Positions 25,741 through 37,269 of a stretch of DNA of 64,000 nt are shown piece after piece. Below the pieces are notes generated by a model. That model worked only from the letters and a program-made list of their open reading frames with translations. It was not told the DNA's origin and made no database searches. Where the stretch lies: the NCBI GenBank assembly GCA_017590115.1, contig JAGGNK010007559.1, forward strand, positions 5,106,020 to 5,170,019, in the 5' to 3' direction. How positions within the stretch are numbered: position 1 is the first letter of the stretch; each line of letters opens with the position of its first letter. The translations under genes and the position numbers were made by a program. The stretch comes from Montifringilla adamsi (lineage: Eukaryota; Chordata; Aves; Passeriformes; Passeridae).

Positions 25741-26743
25741 ATGTCTGCTGAGAGCTCCTGTGTGAGCCTTGTGCCAGTTTCTCCACTTTAGGTCCATGGT
25801 GCCCTCAGCCATGACATTGAATACGGGCAGGTCAGGTCATCTTTGGTACTGAAAATTACCTTCCACACCATTTTTGGATGTGCTGCTCAGCATAGTTCTC
25901 ACTGCAAAATCCACTCAAGAAAAAGCAAATTAGAGCAGGACCAAACCACGTGCCACACGCCTCTGCACATGTGAGTCAGTGCAGGAATCAACCAGCAAAG
26001 CAAAATGCCCTCGAACATCACAGGGAAACTGCACTGCTGTTAAACAGGGATTTGCACTGACTTTGAAATTAGCCCCAATTCCTCTCACTGGATAACAGAG
26101 AATGAACATGGGAGCAGTATGGTTTTGTTACATTACCTGGATTTTACTCGTACACATATTCAGAATTATTCCTTTGGAATAAAAAAGGCCTCTAAACACA
26201 TAACTGTTCAGCTTTATTAACTAACAGATAATTATGTATTAAAATGCACTGAAAATGTATTGTAATTTTTACCTAAACTAAAATGTAATTACAGCCTTTG
26301 TAGTGTAGGGTATGACCGTAACACAGTGATGAATTAAAGATGAGAAATAAGCATATAGATCAGTTTGTTTTTAGAGGAGACCTCTCCACCATATTCCCCT
26401 TGTGAATCTACTTTCCTTTACACCTGCTGGGTCCAGAGTGGAAGATTTGGGAACCACCAATCTGCACATGAGGAGAAGAGCAATCCTTTTGTTCTGTGCA
26501 GCCAAACACGATGTGCCTGAATTATTACCAATTTCCTGAATTGCCCTAAGAGGGGTAATTTCTCCCTGCTCTGCATTTTCCCTTTGGAAACAGCTTCCTG
26601 GATAATTTGAGGCCGGCAGTTTTCTCCACCACAGTGCAAACATGAATGGGACCTGCTGGTGTAACAGCGCTGCTTGTTAGGCAAATGTGTAAAATTATAG
26701 CTTTTTAAGTGGAAGAGAGACTATAAAAAAGTTGGGCTTCCCT
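25741..26743. other. Non-coding stretch, nothing recognised
   Basis: No supported gene. Two overlapping minus-strand frames of about 90 codons at 26.37-26.68 kb show no family resemblance. Confidence 0.5.
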
Positions 26744-26767
26744 CCCCCCCCCCCCCCCCCCCCCCCC
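26744..26767. repeat. C24 homopolymer
   Basis: An uninterrupted run of 24 C residues, preceded by CCT and followed by TAACATTT. Runs this long are rare in vertebrate DNA, are unstable in copy number, and are a common place for assembly or sequencing errors. On the minus strand it is G24, able to form a G-quadruplex. Confidence 0.95.
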
Positions 26768-28419
26768 TAACATTTAGTGATCTTTCTGACTTATCCCAAC
26801 TAACTCTTCAGTTACAAATTAAAAAAATGTGCTTTGCCAAGAATTTTAACTGGTTGTGCAAATCTTTGCCATCTGTTGCACTGTCTAACTGCAGAGACAA
26901 ACCCAGCATAATTTGCCACTGTAGCATAATAACGTTAGAAGGATGATTTATGGGGCCCTGAATGTTCTTTGCTCAGAGCTGTGAGCTTTTGTTGGCCCTT
27001 GCACAAATTTCAAATACAAACTCAAACATGGGGCTGCTCCCTCCCTCCATTGCAATCTCCTCATGTCAAACACAAGTCCTCTAATATCAGTTACCATATC
27101 ACTGTGCGTGCAATCCCCAGCTTACAGGGTAATAAATCCAGGGGAAGGATGCTATTATACTCTGCTATCTTGGAACATATATAAATAATTCACACCTTTC
27201 CTATAAATATTTATCCCAGTAACCATAATACTCATTCAAATAAAGGTTTCGTCTTCATCCATGCCTGTTTGCCATAAACAAGCCTAATAAATGGAATTTT
27301 CCAGCTCTTTCCTCCACTTAATTTATATTTTCTTAAAATTCAGATGTAAAACTTTTCTCATAAACAAGTCACCTAGTTTTCCTTTGTCTTTTTTCTTTTA
27401 ACTTATTCTTTGGCTTTAATGGAACTGCTGTGGGTTTACATGAAAATGAGAGACAAGTCTGGGATTGCATCCTTCTATTAGTGTCCCATGGTTCTAAACA
27501 AAATCAAAATGATATTTTAAGCACAGCTGTACGGTGAAAATACATCTGAACTGTAACCCAGGAGACAGAAAATTTCCATGAACTTTCCACACCTCTAAAT
27601 GCTAAACTGACATAATTGTTTTTCTTTTTTCATCTGCAGTCTCTTCAATTCTCTGTTGAAAAGGACATCCACAAAAAAACCCCAAACAAACCAACCAACC
27701 AAACCATCCTGAAATGTGGCAGCTTTAAAAGCCAAAATTAGACATTTATCTCTTATTTGCCTCAGGAAGAAAGGGGAAACAGGGGAGTGAAGCAATGGAA
27801 GCTATGAATGCTCATAAGCAAGAATGGAACAGTCAGTCAGCTACAAAATGACTCCCTGCAGGATGCAGCAGCTAGGTTTTGCCAAAAAGTCATCACCAAA
27901 AACGCATCCTGGGAGAAAAATTCCTCTAAGTGGCCACCTTTTTCCTGAGGAGAGATATTATGAACTATAAAAATTATGTGCTGCTTCTGTTTCATGAACA
28001 TTACATAATTGCCAGACTAAATAGCCAGAATAAACAGAGAACAGGCATTTTTACTGGGCTTTGGAAGAATAAAGCCATAAAGAAAATAACTCCATGAAAT
28101 TTACAGCAGAGACCCATTTCAGACCATATGTTGGGAAGGAGCTACATCCAAATGCATGAGTCAATGTGTTAGCAAAGTGCTGCACATGGAGTTTGTGAGC
28201 TTGGGGCTGTTGGGGGCTTGGGTTTCTCAGCACTTTTATGCTGGTCTACTTTTATCTTTCAAAATGTGACACATCTACTTGACTTTCTGCAGCAGGAATT
28301 TTTCCCCCAATCTTCACTGTGAATCTGTGTAGAGAAATTAAAAAAAATACTTGACTTACCTATGGTGTGGACACTTCAGCATCTGTGTAAATTTTTTTTA
28401 GGCTCCAGAACTTTAGTTG
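26768..28419. other. Non-coding stretch with a short A/C tract
   Basis: No gene recognised. An A/C-only tract of 38 bp lies at 27669-27706 (AAAAAAACCCC followed by CCAA units). The rest is unique-looking AT-rich DNA. Confidence 0.5.
27669..27706. repeat. A/C-only tract
   Basis: These 38 bases contain only A and C: an A7C4 block followed by AAAC and CCAA units. It belongs to the same compositional class as the tracts near 1.6, 18.1 and 52.5 kb. Confidence 0.85.
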
Positions 28420-28829
28420 ATTGGTTTAGGCTTGACAAGTTGAGACAGTCGAGGCTGTTCAGCCTGGAAAAGAGGAGGTTGTGTGGAGACCTCAGAGCAC
28501 CTTTCAGTATCGGAATGGGCTGCAGGGAACTGGAGAGGGACTCTTCAGCAGGAGCTGTAGTGACAGAACAAGAGGGAATGGCTTCAGATTGAAAGAGGGG
28601 AAATTTAGATTAGGTTTGCAGAAGAAAATCTTCATTGTGACGGTGGTGAGGCCCTGGAGCAGGTTGCCCAGAGCAGCTGTGGCTGCCCCATCCCTGGGAG
28701 TGTCCAAGGACAGATAGACAGGGCTTGGAGCAGCCTGGGATAGAGGAAGGTGTCCCTGCCCATGGCATGGGGCCGGAACCAGGTGACCTTTAAGGTCCCT
28801 TCCAACCCAAACCATTCTATGATTTTATT
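28420..28829 (+). mobile_element. CR1 LINE, 5'-truncated 3' end
   Basis: This is the clearest CR1 copy in the window. It starts within the end of the reverse-transcriptase open reading frame and runs to the 3' terminus, which reads TTTAAGGTCCCTTCCAACCC then AAACCATTCTATGATTTTATT, the typical avian CR1 end. Translated pieces match the C-terminal region of CR1 ORF2: LFSLEKRRLCGDLRA in one frame, then RTRGNGF and RLPRAAVAAPSLGVSKDR in other frames. The frame changes show that the coding part is broken. CR1 copies are usually 5'-truncated like this because reverse transcription starts at the 3' end and stops early. It cannot move by itself. Confidence 0.93.
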
Positions 28830-31800
28830 TTGCAATCATGGGATTACATAGCCCAATTATAGGCAGCACTGACTGTATTTCTCCAGGTATTTTGCAATCC
28901 AGATCCCCAGCTTTTTTTTCTCTGTTGTCTTCAGACCAGACTCTTGTCTCCATTTAATTTTATGGTGTGATTTATATAGCTTATAAAAGTATTATTTCAG
29001 ACCTGCCTGCAAGCAACAGCTGTATGACTGCATAATTACCACTAAAAGATGGCAATGCTAGGAGAAGACACTCTCACACAAAAAAAAACTCATCTGGCAT
29101 AATCACTCATTTATTTGTTTAATAGATGAAATTAGTGAGAGAACAGAACAGGGACAATAATGATGGTGTTACAGACGAGCTTTGCTGCCTCACTCTGCCA
29201 AGCTCTACCCACCAGCTCAGCATCCCCTAACTTGAACAGAAACTGCCAAGTACAGCTGGCCCAAAAAAGAGTTTTACAAGCTTTTCTGTTTTACAAACGA
29301 AAATTTGTTTTTCCTCCATACTGAATAGTGGAGCTTTTAAAATATATTTTTGGTGTTTTGTGAAACAAACTGCACAGGAATGTTCACTGGATATGGAAAA
29401 AGAAACAACAATGAAGGGGATGATTTGGGAGCTGTTTCTTTTAGCAGTCAAAAATCCAGGATGAACTTCAAAAGGTCATCACTAAATTGGGAGATGGAGA
29501 GTTAAGGATGAGCTCCCTTGGGTTATGTAGGGGCCACATGTAGCAGTCACAAAAGTGACACAACTGGGTGCTCATGTCCTGCCCCCAAAGCACTGGTGTC
29601 CCTGTGGCAGCTGTAAGCCCAAGTGCTGGTGCTCAGAGCCAGAGAAGGCTGAAGGCCAGATGGACCACCTGGCCAAACTGACTGGGAGGCAGCAAGATCT
29701 GTCCCTCCTCTAAATGCACCAAACATTGTTCAAGGCAAGGACAAGAGAAACTTCTCCCCCCCCCAATTAATTTGGATTTATTCCACTTTTTCTACCTTTC
29801 CAGCAAGACATGACAGTGAGAACTGTCCCCACCACTCTCATCACCCCAGGAACTGATATGGATTTATTTCCCTTTTTCCACTCTCCCCAGCATCCTACAG
29901 AGTATTTCAATGTCATTTCCAGCTGCCCTCCACTCCTTAAGGTTGGCTGATTCTGCTGCTGGACAAGTGGGCTCTAGTTTTTCTCTTGCAAAAGAAAATA
30001 ATGTTTTTAATAAATTGTAATGCAAAAATATGTGTGCACATGTTCTACAGTTTCTGTGACTCAATGCCGAGGATGACAAACACAAACAGAGTACTTGACT
30101 TGCCTAATTTGGGCATTAAGCCTTTTATCTCAAAACTGAGTATCAAGCAAAAGAGAAAACACTCAGTCTTGTTTTCTAACATGAAGCCATTTCACTGACA
30201 AGTAGCTCTAGCTTTGTCTGTACCTCTGCTACAACTCCTTGAAATCCTAACATTCAGTCTGGATTAAGGGAATTTTATTTGCAAAATTACAAATACTACT
30301 TGAAACAGCCTAACATGTTTTCCATCCACATTTACCAGCAGAAGGCACAGTAAAACCTCCCTTGCACCTGACCAAAGGCTTCCCAAAGCCACTGCATATT
30401 AGGTGACCATGGTAACTAACAAATACAGGCTTTTCCAAATTATTTTGGCTGTTGCAGATATTCACAGCATCAGTGACAAAAATACCCTAAAGTGTTACTT
30501 AGAAGCCAGGGTTTCACTGACAAGGCAGAGCCCAGGATCTGGCACATATGCTGAGGAGGAAAACATGCCAGAATCATGTTCCCCTCCCTCCTGTGTGGTT
30601 CCAAGCCTGGCACAGGGCTCACTCCATTAGCATCACACTTCATCCTGTTAATTACTTCCCGGATTAACACACCAGGTACTTAGCTGGAAGAGACAGCAAC
30701 AACTTCCAGCCCTGGAATTAGACACACAAGTGTTTACCCGCCTCAAACTTGCTCAGATGGATAGGAAAAAATTATTCAGGGGTGACACTGCATGAAGGGG
30801 AAGAGGCTGTGGGATACCAAGTGCAGAGGAAATGATGGGAAGGGATGAACAGAGCCCTTCTCAGCAAAGAGTTCCTGCAGTGGCCCTGTGGCTTAGCTGA
30901 TGAGTGACCCAGGGTCTGGTGACATGGGGATTTTTTAATTCTAATACAAAAAGTAAAGGAAAGATTCACTTACTAAAAAGAATGGTGAAAATCAACATTT
31001 TCTGCCACAAGGCAGCACAGAAGAGCAGGATGGGCACAGGTCAGCCATTTAGCCTCAAATCAGCTTTTAAAACTCTGCTCAGAATGAATGAGTTAGCAAC
31101 CAATAAACACCAAAATGCTGCCACCCTCTCCAAGTGGACATTGCTTATTGTGGTTTCCAATGTAGCTCTCCCTACTCAACTCCCTTCAAAAAACAAAATG
31201 AAGAAAACAAAACCTACCGCACCCAGACCCAAAACTCAGCATTTTTCATCCATTCAGACACTTGTGTTACACTTCACAAAGACCAGTTATTGCAATCATG
31301 ACTTCCATAGGTGGGGTTGTACCTGTGGGATAGGTGCTCTCTTATTTCCTCCTAAAAAAAAGTCCTTGGTGGCAATTCATCCTAATCAAAGTAAAATACT
31401 ATGCCTGGAGGGTTCTGTTGGATCAGTCATTACTGAAGGACATCAGGAAATGACAATAAATCATGTCAGAGGAAGTGCCTTTTCCCAAGTGGGGAGGAAA
31501 GTTTCTGTTCAGAAATGAGAAGAATGTTTGCTCTTTAAACTCACATCTCAAAATTTGCCAGAATTCATAGATATTTCTTCGTAGGAAGGCTATTGCTTAT
31601 CTTGTCTTCCTTGTTTTTTAGATTTTGCTTCAGCAGGCTTCATGGCAAAAAAAAGGGGAGATAAAAAAGGTAGTGGAAACAGTACTGCAGGAAAACAATA
31701 AACATGAATAAAGCATTACACCTTCAAAGAAGAACATGTGAGGTTTTTCTAACCTGAATACTGAGTCAATCACAAGCCTAGCAGCTGAAAGAAAATATGG

Positions 31801-32654
31801 GAAGCAGAAGGGAAAATCCAGCAAGAGAAAACAAGAAATACATTTTGGACACTTGGTCCCTGATGTCAGATGTGTTACACAGTTGTTTTATTCCAGGCAA
31901 AATTTCATATCTATGAAGTTATTAGAGTGACAGAAAGGGCTGTGGAAAGCAGAGTAAACTCATTTCCTTCCTGGCTTTGCCTCCTCACAGCAGCAGAGCT
32001 GGGTGGGATCAATGTTCTGCTCTCCACTGAGGCACAAAGCAAAGGAAAACTTCTGGATCCCCAGCAGAGCCAGGAGCCAGTGAAGCTGCAGGAGGCAGGC
32101 AAGTTTGCCTCTGCCCGTGGAACCTCTTTATTCTGCCAAGTAGCAAAGGGACCCTGTGGCTTCCAAGAGAAACCCCCGAACTCAGGATCTGTCCTGGGAT
32201 GTGTGAGCATGAAACACTGCAGGTGTTTTCCAGGATGGTATCCATGGAAGTGGTGGCACACGTGTATGTTTAACAAAGGAACTTCCTGAACTACAAAGCA
32301 GGGCTGGGGCAGTTGTCTGGTGGGCTGTGACCCCAGTGATGCCTCCTCTCACAGGGGCCACTCTCCTGCCTTGGAGGGACCCAGTCCTTGAAAAGGTTCC
32401 AGGCTGAGGCACCTCTCACATGCTCTGACCGACCTGAACAGGTTGCTCTACTTGTATGACATGCATAATGCCACAGTTGTGCTGTATTTTGCAACTTTTG
32501 TTTATTTTCAGACACTTTTTGACCTTTAACTGAAAAAAAATCACACGGGTACAGAGTGTGAAGAATGACTTACCACACTTTGCATGTGGCATAGTGGGAA
32601 ATAAAAGGGTTGCTTGTTTCTAGCTTGCCTTAATCCTATTTATGGGCAGATAAA
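28830..32654. other. Non-coding stretch with the longest chance open frame
   Basis: No gene supported. The longest open frame of the window (204 codons, plus strand, 30904-31518) lies here, but it is low in recognisable structure, lysine- and threonine-rich in AT-rich DNA, and resembles no family I know. A C9 run lies at 29756-29764. Confidence 0.5.
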
Positions 32655-33120
32655 TATTCTGAAAGGGGAGGTGTCTTCACAAATAAACTGTGGGCCTGCT
32701 GGTAGATAAATCCAGATACTGATAAGTAAAGAAACAATGGGAAAGAACCAGAAATTCCACAGGAATTCCACAAATTGACACAGACTGTTGCTTACCTAAG
32801 GCCATGCTAAATTCCTGGACATAGAGAAAAAAAAATAGAGACACAAAGAAAAAGTAGTGGGGGGGTGCACATTGGAAGGAAGTCTGTATTAGGCAATCAG
32901 GGAAGTCTGTACATTTCAAGGACTTCAGCCAGTGGGGAAGAGAGAGAGAAATGCAGCCAGGAAATGAGCATAAAAAGGAGGCTGCATCCTCCAACAGCTT
33001 GAGAGACCCCTTGGGAAATGTCCATGGCCTCTCCTTTTATTTGAATAAAATTACAGGGCTCTGTCTTATTTTTGGACATAAACTTCTGACATCATGGATT
33101 AATTTTCCTGACATTCTAAA
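32655..33120 (+). mobile_element. Partial LTR of the same family as the 16 kb element, plus strand
   Basis: Blocks shared with the reverse complement of 16150-16864 appear in the same order: CTGCTGGTAGATAAA, AAGAAACAATGGGAA, GGGAAGTCTGTAC, ATAAAAAGGAGGCTGCATCC, GAGAGACC, and GGATTAATTTTCCT. The TATA-like ATAAAAAGG is at about 32970 and AATAAA at 33044-33049. The first 150-250 bp and the last part of the longer copy are not recognisable here, so this copy is truncated or more diverged. It points the opposite way from the 16 kb copy, about 16 kb apart. It is too diverged, and wrongly oriented, for the two to be the LTRs of one provirus. Confidence 0.72.
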
Positions 33121-36100
33121 AACACCTTGATCTATGCAAATGATGAGCTTATGAATGTGACAAAATAAAAGCAATTTCTAAATTTGCGCAATTCATATAT
33201 TGTGGTAATTTTCTTTTCCTTAAGTAATTTAGCACCTTCATTATCACATTTGATACATGGCTACAGCTTGTGGGATTTCTCTTTCATTTTTAGCACTGAG
33301 GGAAGCTCATATTTATGTTCCTTAATGGCTTGAAATGTCTCCATGTTTTCAGAATCTCTACTGGCCAGGAAAAAAAAGAATTCAATATTTTTGTGCTATT
33401 TCCCTTTGACAGAGCGGAACGCTGAGGGCAGAAAGACAGGGAGTGCACTCAGTTAACTCTGTGCATGATTGAGAGAGGAGCACAAACTTGGACAACAGTG
33501 ACCAAAGAAAACAAATTAAGTGGCAGCAACTTACATAGCAAATGATTGGAGAGACAGAAAACCTTTCCTTCCTCCCCCAGGCAACTGTAAATTAAGACTG
33601 GGTGGAAAACATGGCAAGGAGACAAATTGCCCATTTCCAAGGCACTCAGGAGGCTGGGTCCACGGTCCAGAGCAACCAACCCTGAAGTCAGCAGGCACAA
33701 ATGGTTTTCCCAGCAATCCTGACACACAATCTATCCATCCTCCTTGAATTCCAGGGAAAGCTACTGGTGAAGAAACTCACCTTTATATAAGGAGAAAGGA
33801 CAGAATTAATTGCTGCTGCTGCTGTAAAACCCTTTTTTTTTTTTTGCTTTTGCTCTTCAGCCTTGGCATTTGGGTCACAGGACAGGACCTTGGATCACAG
33901 GATGCCTCAGCTCCATGAATTCCAATTTTTAACAGACTGTTTCTAAATAATTCTCACCAGTCAGCTACTATTCCACATCAGATTTTGGTCATGATTTCTC
34001 TCAGGAAAACAGCAAGACTCTCATGGTATCAGAAACCCCACAATTTTGACAAAAATTGTGAGAAAAATCAGTCAGGAATGCTGTTTGCAGTCTGTCACCA
34101 AGTAACTATTTCAGTAGATGGAGTATTCGCTGTATGGAAATGGGAACGAGGTTTTTTTCTTTGAGTCAATAATTAAGTCCTTTTTCAGGTGTTTTTTTCT
34201 TACCTTCTTCTCTCCTCTCCCCCCGATCAAGTATCCTCTGAATCTAATGGATATTTTCAAGAGAAAAGAGTGGATTTTGGATCTCATACTTCATGGCAGA
34301 TGGTATAAAGGACTACCAGCAAGAAGCACTCCTTACTTAGAGGTCAGAGGACACCTTAGCATCCCTTTAAATGGCTTAACAGCTCTGCAAGAATAACAAA
34401 TCTGTTTAAAATAGGAAATCAGAAAGAAATAAAGCTGTGTCAGGCAACATTAACACTCCCATGTGCAATTTGACCTTGGACAGCTCATCAGATCTCTTAT
34501 TCAGCTCATTCATCATTATTCTGAGCTGTCACCATGAACATTCTTTCTCATTAATTATACATTAACCTCATTCATGACTTTTAATCTATAATGGGTCAGG
34601 ATGTTTAAAAATAATTAAATAAGAATGTGAAAAGGTAATAAGGATAATACAAATACTGGAGCTTAGGACATCTGCCTGCAAATCAAAAATAGGTGATGCT
34701 GAACAATTAACTGGGAAAAAAAAACAAGAAAGGAGAAGTCTCCAAATCTCAAATCTTGCATTTAGAACAGTATTATCTTTAAAAGGTTCCCAAAATATTC
34801 AGCTTGTAGACTTCTGACAATTTTTTATCTTAACTTTCAAAGTGAGGGAAATATCTGCTGTAAGCAGATTAGGGGATCCAACTGTTAAGGAGCTAGCTCA
34901 GATAAAATAAGGATGGGTTCTTGACAATATCCAGGCTCTCTTCCTGCTGTTGAACTGCCCACATTCCTGGGTGGGAGGGTCTCCACTGGGTGGGACAGTG
35001 TTTGACAGTGTTTTCAGAGTACACTGTGTCCCTGCAGCTTGGTGCATCCATCTCCCAGAGGTCAGACCAGTTCTCAGTGGGTCCTCCAACCCATGCAGTG
35101 GCCTGATTTCCCAGCAACCTGGGATTAGAGCAATCCTTTGAATCTGTCAGTCACTCCTCTGCTCTGAATATTGGATTCAGCAGAGGATTTACCTCTGTGC
35201 TTCCACCACTGATAATGTTTTAATTCTGAAATTATCATATATTGTTCCTTTCTGTAATTAATTGAGTTTTCACATCACACAGCACTGGGGCACCTTGCTT
35301 TTCCAACATCACAAAGGACTTTTCATACTGTGGCAGTTGACTGCAGTAAGCTGAAAGTGCCAAGGTTTCCAAAACAGGCTTGAAGCAGAAATAAAATTTT
35401 ATACCCCAGGAAGAATTACTACATGCCACACAACACAGCATTTCAAGCTAAAATAATGTTTCATCAAAGATTTAGGGAACAAGGATTAGTTTTTTAAACC
35501 CAGCTAAGTCAATGAATCTTGTATTCCATATACTGCTATACATTATGTCCTGGATGGATTTCACAATGCAGTTTGAGGTTGTTCTAGAGAGGTTGATTCA
35601 AAGAAAAAAAATCCTCACCAGAGAGGACATTTCACTGACCTACTTTAAAAGAACTTGTGAAACCCACCTGGAAAATGATACCCAGAAAGCAGGTAAAAAA
35701 TATTGCACTGCCTGGGAAGCACTCAGTGAATTTTAGAATGGTAATTTATGGAGTTCACAAATTATAAACTATGGAGTCTAAAACATATACAGAAGGATTT
35801 ACCTGAAAGAGAAAAATGAGAAGAATCTGTCCCAGCTTTAAGTGGATCCCATTTGAAGTATCCAGACTGTGCTTTATTATTTCTGAAAAATCTAAAAAAC
35901 CTTTGTAAATCAGTTTTTACCAGCTCCAGGATTTTCAAAGGACTCCAAGAAAATTAGGGCTAGTGAGCTCACCTATATTCAGTAGAGGTGGGTACCCAAC
36001 TACCCTGGGGAGCTTGGAAAATCCCTGCTTCTTTGAACAGCTGGATTCTGCTCAGCTTTAGAAAAATACATGTATTTCAAGTATTTTTACAGGATTTTAA

Positions 36101-36900
36101 CCTCAAAAATATCCAAATCCAAGAGTAGGTGCTTAATCTGATTGCCTGCTGAGGATTCTGTACAGCTGTCTGTGGCATTGAATAACACCTTTGGGTAATT
36201 CACTGGTTACAAGTCCCTGCTGTGTGACATCCACAGGGCTGTGAAGAAGGTCTTAAAACCCAGCCCTGCTCTTCCCCCTTCACTGCAGCAGCTCAGGCTT
36301 TCAACTCCAGCCCAGCCACCTCTGGAGCAGGGGAGCCAAGGCAGTCATCACCACATATTTACCTTTTCCTGATGATTTCCAAACACTCACAGCCATTAAT
36401 TAAACTCTAAGGGCATGGTAATAGGTTAAGAGGAATATTTTCTGCCATACCTCAGGCTGAAGAGCTGTTTCACTTAAACGTGAGCAGAAATTGGCTTTAA
36501 ACCTAAAGAAACCATTTTTATGAGCAATCACGTATCTGTGTGTAGTAAAAAGTATGATTTGGTGGGGCAGATTCAGTTTGTGCTGAAGGAAAGAAGATTA
36601 CTTTTCATTCAAAATACCTTTACAGTAATGTATTTCTTTCTTAAATTGAAGTGGGTATATTGGGCTGTTTTTTCCCACACGGAATTCCAGCAATAGGCGT
36701 TACTGATAATTTAGTCCCTGAAATTTATTTTTCCCTTAAACCTCTTTCAGAAAATCCTATTCCATGTATTATCAGCATCACAACTAAAGGACTTGTCAGT
36801 ATTTGTAATACTCCCAAGCTAATACATCTCACCTGTATTTGGGCAATGTAAAATCAACTCAGTATCTGTAAAGCAACAGTTGTTTGGCTTTTTAAAGGGC
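33121..36900. other. Non-coding stretch, nothing recognised
   Basis: No gene or named repeat supported. A T13 run lies at 33833-33845. Open frames are short and without domains. Confidence 0.5.
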
Positions 36901-37269
36901 TGTTAGTTTATGTGACAGCTCCAGCTGGCTGCAAGCTGCACAGGTAACTTGGCCTAACAAACACCGGCTCGAGCAGCCCGGCGCATTAGCGGGTAGAAGG
37001 AAACGCATCGCTGAGCATGTTCCTGATAGGACAGATTCAAACCCAAACAGGGGACCTCAGCCAATCCCTTTGAACCTCGAATGCAGCCACACCATTGGCC
37101 AGTGAGCTGGGCGGAGCTCACAGCCTCCTCCAATCACGTCTGTAAGTGCAAGAAATTTGGAGCCCCTGTGAAAGGGGGAGCCCAACAATAAACCTTGGCT
37201 GTTGCTGTGTGAACTTGGTGTGTTCTTGCCTGTCCCCAAAACTGTGATAAGTTTACCCCTTCTAAACCA
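36901..37269 (+). mobile_element. LTR-like element with CCAAT and GC boxes
   Basis: The segment begins TGTTAGTTTATG and can be closed at AAACCA. It has a local CpG cluster at about 36962-37013, unusual in this CpG-poor window. It carries CCAAT at 37061-37065 and 37130-37134, ATTGG at 37094-37098, a GC box GGGCGG at 37109-37114, and AATAAA at 37187-37192 followed by a GT-rich stretch, the order expected of U3, R and U5. I see no target duplication at these bounds, and no retroviral coding region beside it. A cellular promoter is an alternative, but the poly-A signal close behind the promoter motifs fits an LTR better. Retained CpG suggests it is younger than the other LTRs or lies in unmethylated DNA. 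Confidence 0.62.

Noticed and set aside
28362..28717. Two plus-strand frames that look like a host protein
   Set aside because: They are the broken end of CR1 ORF2; the DNA has the full CR1 3' end.
30904..31518. Longest open frame of the window, 204 codons, plus strand
   Set aside because: No recognisable domain, repeat or signal; codon content follows local AT-rich composition. In 64 kb read in six frames, one frame of about this length is not surprising.
16150..33120. The two related LTRs as ends of one provirus
   Set aside because: They point in opposite directions and have diverged, and the DNA between them shows no retroviral coding sequence.
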